From NCBI RefSeq assembly GCF_002741055.1, contig NZ_CP016809.1, forward strand, positions 496,001 through 560,000: a stretch of DNA of 64,000 nucleotides, written 5' to 3'. Shown here piece by piece: positions 25,801 to 32,903 of this stretch (its first letter is position 1; every line of letters starts with the position of its first letter). The position numbers and the translations under genes were made by a program. The notes below the pieces were generated by a model. It had not been told where the DNA came from. It did not search any database and saw only the letters and a list, made by a program, of their open reading frames with translations. The stretch is from Paenibacillus ihbetae. Lineage in GTDB: Bacteria; Bacillota; Bacilli; Paenibacillales; Paenibacillaceae.

Positions 25801-26507
25801 GGAACGTCGGTCTGCTCCCCCCAGATTTGCGGCGAGGCGGGCGGCAGATCCGCATACCAATCGTAAAAGCTGAGCATCTCCCCACCCAGCAGGGAAATGA
25901 ACCGGGCTCCGGACGCATAACTGATCATCGACATGGCCGGGATCGGCGTAAATCCAGCGATCCGATCGGGCCCGTATTTACGAATCGTATAAATCAGCTG
26001 CGCGGAGATGAGCTTGGTTGCATCCGGCCAAGTAACGCGCACATGGCCTCCCTTTCCTCGAGCCTGCTTGTAAGCCTTGGCTTGATCCGGGTCCTCCACA
26101 ATGCTGGCCCAGGCCGCAACCGGATCCCCGTGCACCTCCAAAGCCTTGCTCCACATCCGCCAAAGCTTGCCGCGGATATATGGGTGTTTGATTCGAAGCG
26201 GGCTGTATTCATACCAGGAGAAGGAAGCGCCACGGGGACAGCCTCTCGGCTCAAATTCCGGCATATCCGGCCCGCATGACGGATAATCGATCTGCTGGTT
26301 CTCCCAGGTAATGATCCCGTTCTTCACGAACACCTTCCAGCTGCAGGACCCGGTACAGTTCACGCCGTGCGTCGTCCTGACGACCTTATCGTGCGACCAG
26401 CGCTTGCGGTACATATCCTCCCATTCCCGGCTCTTCTCTTCCAGGACGGACCAATTGTCCGAGTAGCTCTCCACCCTTTTGAAGAATGTCAGTGCTTTGC
26501 GTTTCAT
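22836..26507 (-). CDS. narG: Respiratory nitrate reductase alpha subunit (Mo-bisMGD)
   Basis: The 1223-residue catalytic subunit reduces nitrate to nitrite. Its N terminus has the FS0 cluster motif THGVNCTGSCSWKVFVKNG with His as one ligand and further cysteines in PSCGPDMPEFEPRGCPRG. Molybdopterin-binding signatures such as WGSNVPLTRTPDAHF follow. No twin-arginine signal is present, so the enzyme faces the cytoplasm. The frame is open to 26567, but ATG 26507 matches the family start and AGGAG stands 12 bases upstream. Control by NreC is suggested by palindromes at 26610-26643. Confidence 0.96.
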   Translation of the reverse strand: MKRKALTFFKRVESYSDNWSVLEEKSREWEDMYRKRWSHDKVVRTTHGVNCTGSCSWKVFVKNGIITWENQQIDYPSCGPDMPEFEPRGCPRGASFSWYEYSPLRIKHPYIRGKLWRMWSKALEVHGDPVAAWASIVEDPDQAKAYKQARGKGGHVRVTWPDATKLISAQLIYTIRKYGPDRIAGFTPIPAMSMISYASGARFISLLGGEMLSFYDWYADLPPASPQIWGEQTDVPESSDWYNAGYLIMWGSNVPLTRTPDAHFMTEVRYKGTKVVSVAPDYAENVKFADNWLAPNPGTDAALAQAMTHVILNEYYRERQEPMFLNYAKQYTDMPFLIMLDAHGDGLKAGRFLRASDLGDASPHAEWKPVILDEAADEIIVPNGTMGQRWEQGKKWNLMLEREDGTRIEPALSMEGHDADWHKIGFPYFDSSGSGIFERMIPARKVHLADGTTCLAATVYDLMLSQYGIRRTGSELEAASYEDAGSFYTPAWQEAITGVKASVVIQIGREFAQNALDTGGRSMIIMGAGINHWFNSDTIYRSILNLVILTASQGVNGGGWAHYVGQEKCRPIEGWSTVAFSKDWQGPPRQQNATSFFYFATDQWKYEESGMDALKSPTGEEIRYRHPADYNVLAARLGWLPSYPQFNKSSLAFAEEAERDGKRTAEEIVQHALDQLVKGETRFAIEDPDAPENFPRSLFVWRSNLISSSAKGQEYFMKHLLGASDNLLSQPNEEEKPEEVVWRGDVEGKLDLLVALDFRMTATPMYADVVLPAATWYEKTDLSSTDMHPFVHPFNPAVDPLWESRSDWDIYRTIAKEFSDMAKTHLPGVYKDLVATPLAHESKGEISQPFGLVKDWRAGETHAIPGTTMPNLTVVERDYTLIYDKYITLGPNLAAGKVGAHGVSFPVAEEFEELKRINGTYQDGTIKDGLPKLYTARHAADVILNISSATNGRVSQRAWEAMEEDTGVKLKDISADRAAERITFQSITAQPREVIPTPVFSGSNKMGRRYSPFTTNIERLVPFRTLTGRQHYYIDHELFLQFGEALPVYKPTLPPMVMGPRDKPVAGGKDGLVLRYLTPHGKWNIHSTYQDNLHMLTLFRGGPTVWINNDDAAAHAIQDNDWLEVYNRNGVVTARAVVSHRMPKGTMYMYHAQDKHINVPGSEITKDRGGSHNAPTRIHVKPTQMVGGYAQLSYGFNYYGPIGNQRDVYVAVRKMKEVDWLEN

Positions 26508-26579
26508 AGGACACGTCAACTCCTTCTGCTTGAATGACCATGGTTGGGGAATCCATGTATCGTCCATTCGTATGCCTTC

Positions 26580-26643
26580 ATTATGCAGGTATCGCCAGAG
26601 GCATCCTACTAGGGAAACTCCTATATTCGCAGGGAAAATCCCT
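26580..26643 (-). promoter_or_regulatory. narG promoter with two NreC-like palindromes
   Basis: CATAAT (minus strand, 26585-26580) is a good -10, while no clear -35 is present. TAGGG-AAAC-TCCTA (26610-26623) matches the staphylococcal NreC site TAGGG-N4-CCCTA at 9 of 10 positions and is centred near -43. AGGGA-AAA-TCCCT (26631-26643) is centred 20.5 bases further upstream, two helical turns, on the same face. A poor -35 with activator sites at these positions fits activator dependence. Confidence 0.55.
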
Positions 26644-26703
26644 CGTCATCCGCTCGCGGTGTTTTTAACGGGGGTGCATTCCACACTCATCTTGAGGGTA
26701 GAC

Positions 26704-26743
26704 AAAAAGAGCCCTTGCCCGGCGAACAAGCAGGCAGAGGCTC
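26704..26743 (-). terminator. Terminator of ric
   Basis: GAGCCCTTGCC (26709-26719) pairs imperfectly with GGCAGAGGCTC (26733-26743); on the minus strand TTTTT follows. It separates ric from narG, giving narG its own promoter. Confidence 0.7.
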
Positions 26744-26776
26744 TCGAAAGATATCGAAGTGTTAGAATGAGTTTCG

Positions 26777-27475
26777 CTATATGATTTTACGAATCTCTTG
26801 GAAAAGAACATTGTTCTCCAAATGGATATGCTCATAGGTGTCTTTCTCAAGATCCGCAAGACGTTGATAGACAAGCCTGTATGTGCCGCATGCATCATCC
26901 GGCAGTTCCCAATCATTGGTGACTTCCCGAAGCTCCTGCAATATGCCCCCTGCACTGGAGTGCTCCTCTTCAAGCCCGGTTATGAGGGGCAGCAATTGCT
27001 TTCGAGCAACCGACTCGGGTTCGGTCAGTACCAGGACCATAAGCGGGAACACATTCTGCTCTTCATCCTGCGTGTGCTCCAGCAGCTCCTTCTTGAGCTG
27101 TGAGAACAGCTCCTGAACCCGGAGCAGCTCGGGATGCCGTTCCCCGTGGACACGGGCAAGTTTTGTGACATAAGGGGTCAGGGCAGGCAGTTCATCGCGC
27201 AGGAATGCATGATGCTTGTGCTGAATATGTTCGATGAGCTCAGGCGCGCTCAGGGAAGCCGGACGCCTCTCCTGATACTTCTCAAATTTGTCTTGCAGCA
27301 GCTTGACCTGACTTAGCACTTCTTCGGGATCCAGCCCCCGCTGCGCAGCTGCTGCCTCCAGGGTAATCTGGCCGCCGCAGCAAAAATCGATGCGAAGCGA
27401 ACGGAACAGGTCAGCCGTCTGAGGGACGCAGGAAACGATATCCGAGACATGGGTATGAAGCGTAAAGGTACTCAT
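26777..27475 (-). CDS. scdA: Iron-sulfur cluster repair di-iron protein RIC/ScdA
   Basis: The 232-residue protein has the N-terminal ScdA_N domain with a CC pair (LRIDFCCGGQITLEAAAAQRG, about residues 28-48) and a C-terminal hemerythrin-like domain with metal-binding His and Glu in HIQHKHHAFLRDELP, LLEHTQDEEQNVFP, EEEHSSAGGIL and YEHIHLENNVLF. RIC proteins repair Fe-S clusters damaged by nitric oxide or oxidative stress. It stands between narG and divergent hmp, and both ric and hmp have FNR-type boxes. AGGAGG precedes ATG 27475. Confidence 0.95.
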   Translation of the reverse strand: MSTFTLHTHVSDIVSCVPQTADLFRSLRIDFCCGGQITLEAAAAQRGLDPEEVLSQVKLLQDKFEKYQERRPASLSAPELIEHIQHKHHAFLRDELPALTPYVTKLARVHGERHPELLRVQELFSQLKKELLEHTQDEEQNVFPLMVLVLTEPESVARKQLLPLITGLEEEHSSAGGILQELREVTNDWELPDDACGTYRLVYQRLADLEKDTYEHIHLENNVLFQEIRKII

Positions 27476-27544
27476 AGAAAAAACCTCCTGTCATTTGTGG
27501 ACCAATGGCTATTGCGAAGTCATCTGGCCGTTTCTCACGCCTCA

Positions 27545-27587
27545 AGTATAGAGAGGCCTCCCATCCGCCTCAGTGATTGCAGTCATA
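27545..27587 (-). promoter_or_regulatory. ric promoter with FNR-type box at -41.5
   Basis: On the minus strand TATGA-CTGCAA-TCACT (27587-27572) matches TGTGA-N6-TCACA with two mismatches. A TATACT -10 (27550-27545) places the box centre at about -41.5, a class II activator position. Confidence 0.6.
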
Positions 27588-27726
27588 GTGATTGGGGACA
27601 AATTGTGAACGACAGGCCCCAGAGCACCCATTCGAAGCTCTATAAAAGCCTCCCTAAAGAAAGCAGTCACGCTTCTTTTAAAATGCTCCTGTTCAAATTT
27701 TAAAGTCACAAATTGTTACGATTTTA

Positions 27727-27770
27727 TGTGATTCAAATCACAATACTGTTCAAGGAGGGGTATCTATAAT
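27727..27770 (+). promoter_or_regulatory. hmp promoter with perfect FNR box at -41.5
   Basis: TGTGA-TTCAAA-TCACA (27727-27742) is a perfect consensus FNR/CRP-type palindrome. TATAAT lies at 27765-27770, so the predicted start near 27777 puts the box centre at about -42. The AAGGAGGGG at 27752-27760 falls upstream of this start and is not the ribosome binding site. Confidence 0.75.
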
Positions 27771-27806
27771 GGTACCATCCACTTTATGAAAGCGAGGCGC
27801 AGCTTT

Positions 27807-29015
27807 ATGCTAAGCGAACAAACGATCGCAACCATCAAATCAACGGTTCCTGTCCTGGAACAACATGGCGTTACCATCACGTCCACCTTCTACCGGAATA
27901 TGTTCAAGGCGCATCCGGAGCTGTTGAATATGTTCAACCATGCCAACCAGCAACGAGGCCGCCAGCAAACCGCCCTTGCAGACACGGTGTATGCCGCGGC
28001 CCAGCACATCGACCGTCTGGAGGCCATTTTGCCTGCCGTGAAGCAAATCGCGCACAAACACCGGAGTCTTGGCGTCAAACCGGAGCATTATCCTATTGTC
28101 GGGGAACATCTGCTAGGAGCAATTAAAGAGGTGCTTGGAGAAGCAGCAACCGATGAAATTTTACAAGCGTGGAAGGAAGCATACGGCGTTATCGCGGATG
28201 CATTCATATCCGTGGAAGATGAGATGTACAAGCAAACGGAGACGCAGGTCGGGGGATGGAGCGGCTTCAAACCGTTCCGGGTCAATCGAAAAGTGCGGGA
28301 GAGCGAAGTTATTACGTCCTTCTATCTTGTTCCGGAGGACGGAGGCCCGCTGGCCTCTTTTGAGCCTGGACAATATGTCAGCATCAGACTGCAAATTCCC
28401 GGTGAAGCTTACACCTTGAACCGCCAGTACAGCCTGTCCGATGCGCCTGGCAAGCCGTATTACCGGATATCAGTAAAACGGGAAGCTGAAGGCACCGATA
28501 CGCCGGAAGGAAAAGTATCGAATTACCTCCATCAGTCCGTTGAAGAGAACGGGATCGTGGAGCTTTCGGCTCCTGCCGGCGATTTTTCATTAAGCCTGGA
28601 GGATTCCTCACCAGTTGTCCTGATCAGCGGCGGTGTTGGACTAACCCCGATGATCAGCATGCTCAACTCCGTTGTTGAAGCACAGCCGGAGCGTAAGGTT
28701 ATGTTTATCCACGCAGCACGGAATGCCGGTGCCCATGCAATGAAAGAGCATGTCGAGCAGCTCGCGGAAATGAATCCGAATATTTCTTACCGGTGGTGCT
28801 ACAGCAGCCCGGGCGCAGAGGATGGCGGATACCATAAGAGGGGATGGATCGACCAGGCATGGTTAAAAGATACCGTTCCGGGCCAGTCGGCCGTTTATTA
28901 TTTCTGCGGCCCAATTCCGTTCATGAAGACGATCAACGATGCGCTTCTGGCAATGGACATTCCTTCAGACCGGATCCATTACGAGTTCTTCGGCCCTACT
29001 GCGGGCCTTTCCTGA
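27807..29015 (+). CDS. hmp: Flavohaemoprotein, nitric oxide dioxygenase
   Basis: The 402-residue enzyme oxidises NO to nitrate with O2 and NAD(P)H. An N-terminal globin domain (about 1-138; proximal-His region [20 protein letters not shown]) is followed by a ferredoxin-reductase-type FAD domain (RQYSLSDAP near 205) and an NAD domain ([15 protein letters not shown] near 272). An in-frame ATG at 27786 lies only about nine bases after the predicted transcription start, so ATG 27807, with GAGG nine bases before it, is the better start. It overlaps the convergent Crp/Fnr gene by 37 bases. Confidence 0.95.
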   Translation: MLSEQTIATIKSTVPVLEQHGVTITSTFYRNMFKAHPELLNMFNHANQQRGRQQTALADTVYAAAQHIDRLEAILPAVKQIAHKHRSLGVKPEHYPIVGEHLLGAIKEVLGEAATDEILQAWKEAYGVIADAFISVEDEMYKQTETQVGGWSGFKPFRVNRKVRESEVITSFYLVPEDGGPLASFEPGQYVSIRLQIPGEAYTLNRQYSLSDAPGKPYYRISVKREAEGTDTPEGKVSNYLHQSVEENGIVELSAPAGDFSLSLEDSSPVVLISGGVGLTPMISMLNSVVEAQPERKVMFIHAARNAGAHAMKEHVEQLAEMNPNISYRWCYSSPGAEDGGYHKRGWIDQAWLKDTVPGQSAVYYFCGPIPFMKTINDALLAMDIPSDRIHYEFFGPTAGLS

Positions 29016-29500
29016 CGCAGCAGCCGGTTGACCGTTTCCCGGCGCAGCCCGATCAGCTGGCCGATCTCCACTTGGGTCAAGACGTCCGTGAGACGAGCGG
29101 GTGAAATATACTGCTCGAACCACCGCTGAAGCTTGCGTAGACGCTCAATGGGCTCAATTTCGCTTAATTGATCAATCCGCTCCTGCATCATCCGCAGCTT
29201 ATCCTGCAGCTGGAGCGCTATGGAACGATAACGTACCGGGTCCTCCTCCAAGGCCCCATACCATTCATCCGGGCGGTAAACCTGAATCTCGCTTGTCACT
29301 AATGCGACTGCCGTCCCGAAATAGGGCTTGGGCGTAATTAAGGAATGATGCGGAATCGTTTCTCCAGGGACAATCAAATTCACTAGCAAAGCATTGCCGT
29401 CCTGGTGTACGCGCTCGATTTTGAGCATGCCGCTCTTCACATGAAACAGCGGGCCGGATTCGCCTTGCCGGAATAAGGTTTCTCCTTTATGAAGGATCAT
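28979..29500 (-). CDS. Short, cysteine-free Crp/Fnr family regulator
   Basis: The 173-residue protein has a cyclic-nucleotide-binding-like beta barrel (about 1-85), a dimerisation helix (about 92-115) and a winged helix whose recognition helix [13 protein letters not shown] fits TGTGA-type sites. It contains no cysteine, so it cannot hold the [4Fe-4S] cluster of E. coli or Bacillus Fnr, and it lacks the usual N-terminal extension. The frame begins at 29539, but GGAGG eight bases before ATG 29500 marks the start. Location after hmp and the nearby FNR boxes suggest it controls this cluster. The signal it senses is unknown. Confidence 0.88.
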   Translation of the reverse strand: MILHKGETLFRQGESGPLFHVKSGMLKIERVHQDGNALLVNLIVPGETIPHHSLITPKPYFGTAVALVTSEIQVYRPDEWYGALEEDPVRYRSIALQLQDKLRMMQERIDQLSEIEPIERLRKLQRWFEQYISPARLTDVLTQVEIGQLIGLRRETVNRLLRQERPAVGPKNS

Positions 29501-29696
29501 AAACAGGACCTCCTCAATCATGACACTGTCTCTAATCATAGCGTAAGCGTCATAACGGGATCAAGAAGGCCTTGTTATCAGATTATAATGAAGTCGCAGC
29601 TGCCGCCCGCCCGGTTTATCAGGTTGTCCTGAGAACAGGGCTTGCTGCCTACTTGAAGACCGAATCCGCCTACCTGCTGCCAGGTACGCCCGTAAC

Positions 29697-29724
29697 AAAA
29701 CCGCCTTGAATCCAAGGCGGTTTT
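29697..29724. terminator. Bidirectional terminator after the Mn-catalase-like gene
   Basis: AAAACCGCCTT (29697-29707) and AAGGCGGTTTT (29714-29724) form an 11-bp stem with TTTT on both strands. Confidence 0.75.
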
Positions 29725-29739
29725 GTTTGCGAACACGCT

Positions 29740-30594
29740 TTACGCATTCAGATCGCGTGTCCCAGGGCTATGCTCGTTAGGAAGCTCAGGCAAATTCGGT
29801 ACCGGATAGCCTTCCGGCGGCGGAGTGACTTGGAGACTGCCGCCATTACGGCTTGGCGTCTGGCCGCTGAAAATTTCCCCGATCCGCGTGTTGTCTAGTC
29901 GGAAGTTGAATTGGGCATTATGGAAGCCCATATCCACATATTTTTTACACTCCGGATATTTATGGATGTCGTAATTCGGCACGGGGAACAGCTTGCCCCA
30001 CTCGACGCCAAGCGTTTCCAGCGCCTTGGCAAACGCGTTTTGATGGGCGTTGTCGCGGACGATCAGAAAGGCCAGCGTCTCCCGGAACGTTTTGTTCGTG
30101 CTCATCTCATAGATTCTGGATTTTTGCAACACTCCCGTCGACTCAAGAACGAGATTATCGAGCAGATTCGCAACCAGATTGCCGTGGTCGTACACATAAT
30201 TCCCCATCCAGGGATTGCCTGCTGCATCGACCGGCAGCGAGCTTTGGGCTCCCATAATAAAGTGATGCGGGTTCGCGTGCTTGACCGCTTCATCCAGCGG
30301 CGCTTCGTCGATTCCGGCAGTTCCCGCGCCTTCGGCGCCTGCTCCCGTCAACAGCTGGTTGATCGTATGCTGCACAAGCTCGACGTGGCTGATTTCCTCC
30401 AGAAACACTCCCCGGATCAAGTCCCGAAACTGGGTATCCATTCCCCGAAAGTTATTGCTTTGGAAAAAGAACTGCATCATGGTCCGCATCTCGCCGAACC
30501 GTCCGCCAAGTGTTTCCTGCAGCACTTTAGCGGCAGCGGGATCAGGCTTATCCGGCACGATCAAATTGATCAGATCTTCTTTGTAAAAATACAT
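29740..30594 (-). CDS. Manganese catalase family protein
   Basis: The 284-residue protein has the four-helix dinuclear manganese catalase fold (CotJC/YjqC relatives). Metal-ligand motifs are EEISHVELVQHTI (about residue 68) and RDNAHQNAFAKALE (about 180). Such enzymes break down H2O2 without haem; spore-coat members also occur. The frame starts at 30717, but GGAGG seven bases before ATG 30594 and the family start YFYKEDL support the shorter form. A divergent DUF3231 gene follows on the other strand. The C-terminal Pro/Gly-rich tail (about 245-284) is typical. Confidence 0.92.
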   Translation of the reverse strand: MYFYKEDLINLIVPDKPDPAAAKVLQETLGGRFGEMRTMMQFFFQSNNFRGMDTQFRDLIRGVFLEEISHVELVQHTINQLLTGAGAEGAGTAGIDEAPLDEAVKHANPHHFIMGAQSSLPVDAAGNPWMGNYVYDHGNLVANLLDNLVLESTGVLQKSRIYEMSTNKTFRETLAFLIVRDNAHQNAFAKALETLGVEWGKLFPVPNYDIHKYPECKKYVDMGFHNAQFNFRLDNTRIGEIFSGQTPSRNGGSLQVTPPPEGYPVPNLPELPNEHSPGTRDLNA

Positions 30595-30777
30595 TGCCAT
30601 GCCTCCGATTTCCTGGATTGTATTGATGCCTTCAGTTTCAATCTCGGCGGGAAGTTTCATGCACCAAAGGGCATATGCAATAATTTCCTGCCGGGTACGA
30701 CCAGGAAGTTGCAGCATGATTTTGATGCTTCCTGTACATAATGACGATGTTCACTAATTCCAAAGGAGCGAATCAAA

Positions 30778-31284
30778 TTGGGTATCTTAAGCGGTAATCC
30801 GAAAGATGAGCCTATGCATTACGGCGAAATCTTCAGCGTATGGGAAACGTCCATGATGGCAAAAGGCACGGTTTCATGTTATGAGGCGTATATGTATCAT
30901 GCAGGAGACAAGGAGTTGAAGAAGCTCCTTGAAGATCTGCTCGACCAGGCGAGACTTGAAATGAAGGAATGCGACGAATTGCTGACCGACAACGGCATTA
31001 CGCCGGCCCCGGCGCTGGCTGAACGGCCACCTGCCAAGCTTGAGGAAATTCCGATGGGCGCCCGATTCACCGATCCGGAAATCGCCGCCAAAATCGCTGC
31101 CGAGAACGCCCTGGGGCTTGTCTCTTGCAGCAAAGTGATGGGACAGAGCATCCGGGAAGATATCGGCGCTTTGTTTGCGAAATACCATGCAACGAAAACG
31201 GCCCTCGGTCTGCGGATATTGCGAATGAACAAGGATAAGGGCTGGCTTATTCCTCCACCGCTGCAAGCGAAAAGGCCTGAATAG
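30778..31284 (+). CDS. DUF3231 family protein
   Basis: The 168-residue product matches DUF3231, a Bacillales family of four-helix ferritin-like proteins of unknown function, often near spore or catalase-like genes. Patterns such as GEIFSVWETSMMAKGTVSCY and SCSKVMGQSIREDI are characteristic. Translation starts at TTG 30778 after AAAGGAG. It is divergent from the Mn-catalase gene, and joint sporulation or stress expression is possible but not shown. A terminator lies just after it. Confidence 0.85.
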   Translation: MGILSGNPKDEPMHYGEIFSVWETSMMAKGTVSCYEAYMYHAGDKELKKLLEDLLDQARLEMKECDELLTDNGITPAPALAERPPAKLEEIPMGARFTDPEIAAKIAAENALGLVSCSKVMGQSIREDIGALFAKYHATKTALGLRILRMNKDKGWLIPPPLQAKRPE

Positions 31285-31305
31285 CAGCAGGCGAACAAAA
31301 AACGA

Positions 31306-31347
31306 AGAGACTCGCAGAACTAGTTGCCCTGCTGAGTCTCTTTGTTT
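31306..31347 (+). terminator. Terminator of the DUF3231 gene
   Basis: AGAGACTCGCAG (31306-31317) pairs with CTGCTGAGTCTCT (31329-31341), with one bulge, followed by TTGTTTT. Confidence 0.75.
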
Positions 31348-31398
31348 TATAGACTCACGTTATCTGCCATCAAAGCGGCTAGCGGCTATAACTACCGG

Positions 31399-31749
31399 TT
31401 ACGCACGCTGTCTTCGAACCGGGGTATGATCGCGCAACAGCCACATATGGAACAAATACTCAAAGCCCCCTGCCAATACAGTAAGCAGCAGTATTTCCGG
31501 GAAGCTTAGCGTCCAATTGGCCGCATCGGCAATGATCCACAGCATAACGAATACCAAGCCTGCATCCGCGATGGTCGCCACCATGTTCTTCGTCCTCGGC
31601 AGAATCAGAAGGTCCCCAAGCAGATAAGCAACGATGCCTATGCCCAGCGCGGTGATCAGGGCCGCAATCAGCGTGGCGTTCGACAGAGCGAGCAGCAAGC
31701 CCGTGATCATGACGCCGTGAACCAGCAGCTTAACCAACAGCTTTTCCAT
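31399..31749 (-). CDS. DUF2512 family membrane protein (YndM-like)
   Basis: The 116-residue protein has four predicted membrane spans and a basic C-terminal tail (RDHTPVRRQRA). It matches DUF2512, a small integral membrane family of Bacillales with unknown function; some members are expressed in sporulation. GAAGGAG lies before ATG 31749, which I prefer to the upstream in-frame start at 31782. Monocistronic between two terminator-bounded units. Confidence 0.82.
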   Translation of the reverse strand: MEKLLVKLLVHGVMITGLLLALSNATLIAALITALGIGIVAYLLGDLLILPRTKNMVATIADAGLVFVMLWIIADAANWTLSFPEILLLTVLAGGFEYLFHMWLLRDHTPVRRQRA

Positions 31750-31834
31750 GAATATCACTCCTTCTGAAATTAGGTTATCCAATTGTTACTTTTATAACCC
31801 GTTTCAGCGCGTTCAAACACGCAGGATAAAAGAT

Positions 31835-32785
31835 TCAGTCAGCCGTTACCGCTTTGACGCGCTTACCTCCCGTTCGCGTCTGGTTCACGCCGATGAGCAC
31901 CATGCCTGCCGCCACCAACAGCCCTCCGGCCCATTGCTCTACACCCGCCTGCTGTCGCAGCAAGACCACCGACAGCACCAAAGCGGTAAACGGCATCATG
32001 CCTGAAAATGCTGCCGCCGTGGAAGCATCGCATCGATGGATTCCGGCGTACCACAACACAAAAGCAAGGGCGGTCACAAAGGGACCGTACCAAACAAGTG
32101 CAAGCCACTCCTCCCATCCGATCCCGGCCAAGGACCGAAGCGGATTCTCAAACCCCGCTGGGACTAGACATAGAAGGAAGGCCATGGCGGATACCAGCGT
32201 CGTTTGCACAGCCGGATCCACCGGTTGTTCATAAGGACCACCGCTCCTAAGCGAGCTCCTTCGTGACAAAATATTAAATACCGATTCGCTAGCAGCCGCG
32301 AAGAGCACCAGCATATTTCCGATTAAGTGCTGCAGGGTAAAGGAATTTCCTTGCGAGAACAACCCCTGAATCAGAATAATTCCGCTGACCGTGCTTGCGA
32401 TTCCGGTTAGACTAAAGCGGTTGACCGGCTCCTTAAGTACTAGTCTTGCGAGCAATACGGTAAGAGCCGGCGTTGCCCCGGTTATGATGCCCGCTTCCGC
32501 AGCGCTGGTATGAGAGAGGCCAAAGAGCATAAACATACGAAACAGAAACATGCCAAAGGCCGCCTGAAGCAGCAGTTGAGGCCAATTTACCCTGGCTCGG
32601 CGTCCGAATGAACGAACAAGCTCGCGAAAGCACATCGGAATAAGAATCATAAGCGCCAGCAGCAGGCTGATTGCCGTAATCGTGAACGCTCCCAGCTTGC
32701 CGTTCAACAGCGATCCTGTTATCACCGAAGAACCCGCCAGCGTAAATGCTCCGAACAGATACAACATCCCTTTCCATCTTTCCAC
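31835..32785 (-). CDS. EamA/DMT superfamily transporter
   Basis: The 316-residue protein has ten predicted spans made of two EamA repeats, typical of drug/metabolite exporters (RhaT/YdcZ superfamily). The GTG at 32785 fits the family N terminus but has no strong ribosome binding site; ATG 32767 is an alternative. It is divergent from a MocR-type regulator, an arrangement in which the regulator commonly controls the exporter of an amino acid or vitamin-like compound. The substrate is unknown. Confidence 0.87.
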   Translation of the reverse strand: MERWKGMLYLFGAFTLAGSSVITGSLLNGKLGAFTITAISLLLALMILIPMCFRELVRSFGRRARVNWPQLLLQAAFGMFLFRMFMLFGLSHTSAAEAGIITGATPALTVLLARLVLKEPVNRFSLTGIASTVSGIILIQGLFSQGNSFTLQHLIGNMLVLFAAASESVFNILSRRSSLRSGGPYEQPVDPAVQTTLVSAMAFLLCLVPAGFENPLRSLAGIGWEEWLALVWYGPFVTALAFVLWYAGIHRCDASTAAAFSGMMPFTALVLSVVLLRQQAGVEQWAGGLLVAAGMVLIGVNQTRTGGKRVKAVTAD

Positions 32786-32861
32786 CCGAGTTCACATCCT
32801 CACAAAATCATAGTCGCTTGATATCTCCAACATGGTACAATCTTATCGGAGTTGGTTGAAG

Positions 32862-32894
32862 AACCAGTTCAGCTCCAATTCATACAAACCAGTT
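32862..32894 (+). promoter_or_regulatory. Direct repeat in the EamA-MocR intergenic region
   Basis: AACCAGTT occurs at 32862-32869 and 32887-32894, 25 bases apart, just before the regulator start. MocR proteins often bind direct repeats. Operator function is inferred. Confidence 0.3.
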
Positions 32895-32903
32895 GGAGGA
32901 ACT

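Noticed and set aside
27752..27786. AAGGAGGGG and ATG 27786 as start of hmp
   Set aside because: TATAAT at 27765-27770 places the transcription start after this SD-like sequence, leaving ATG 27807 with GAGG as the better start.
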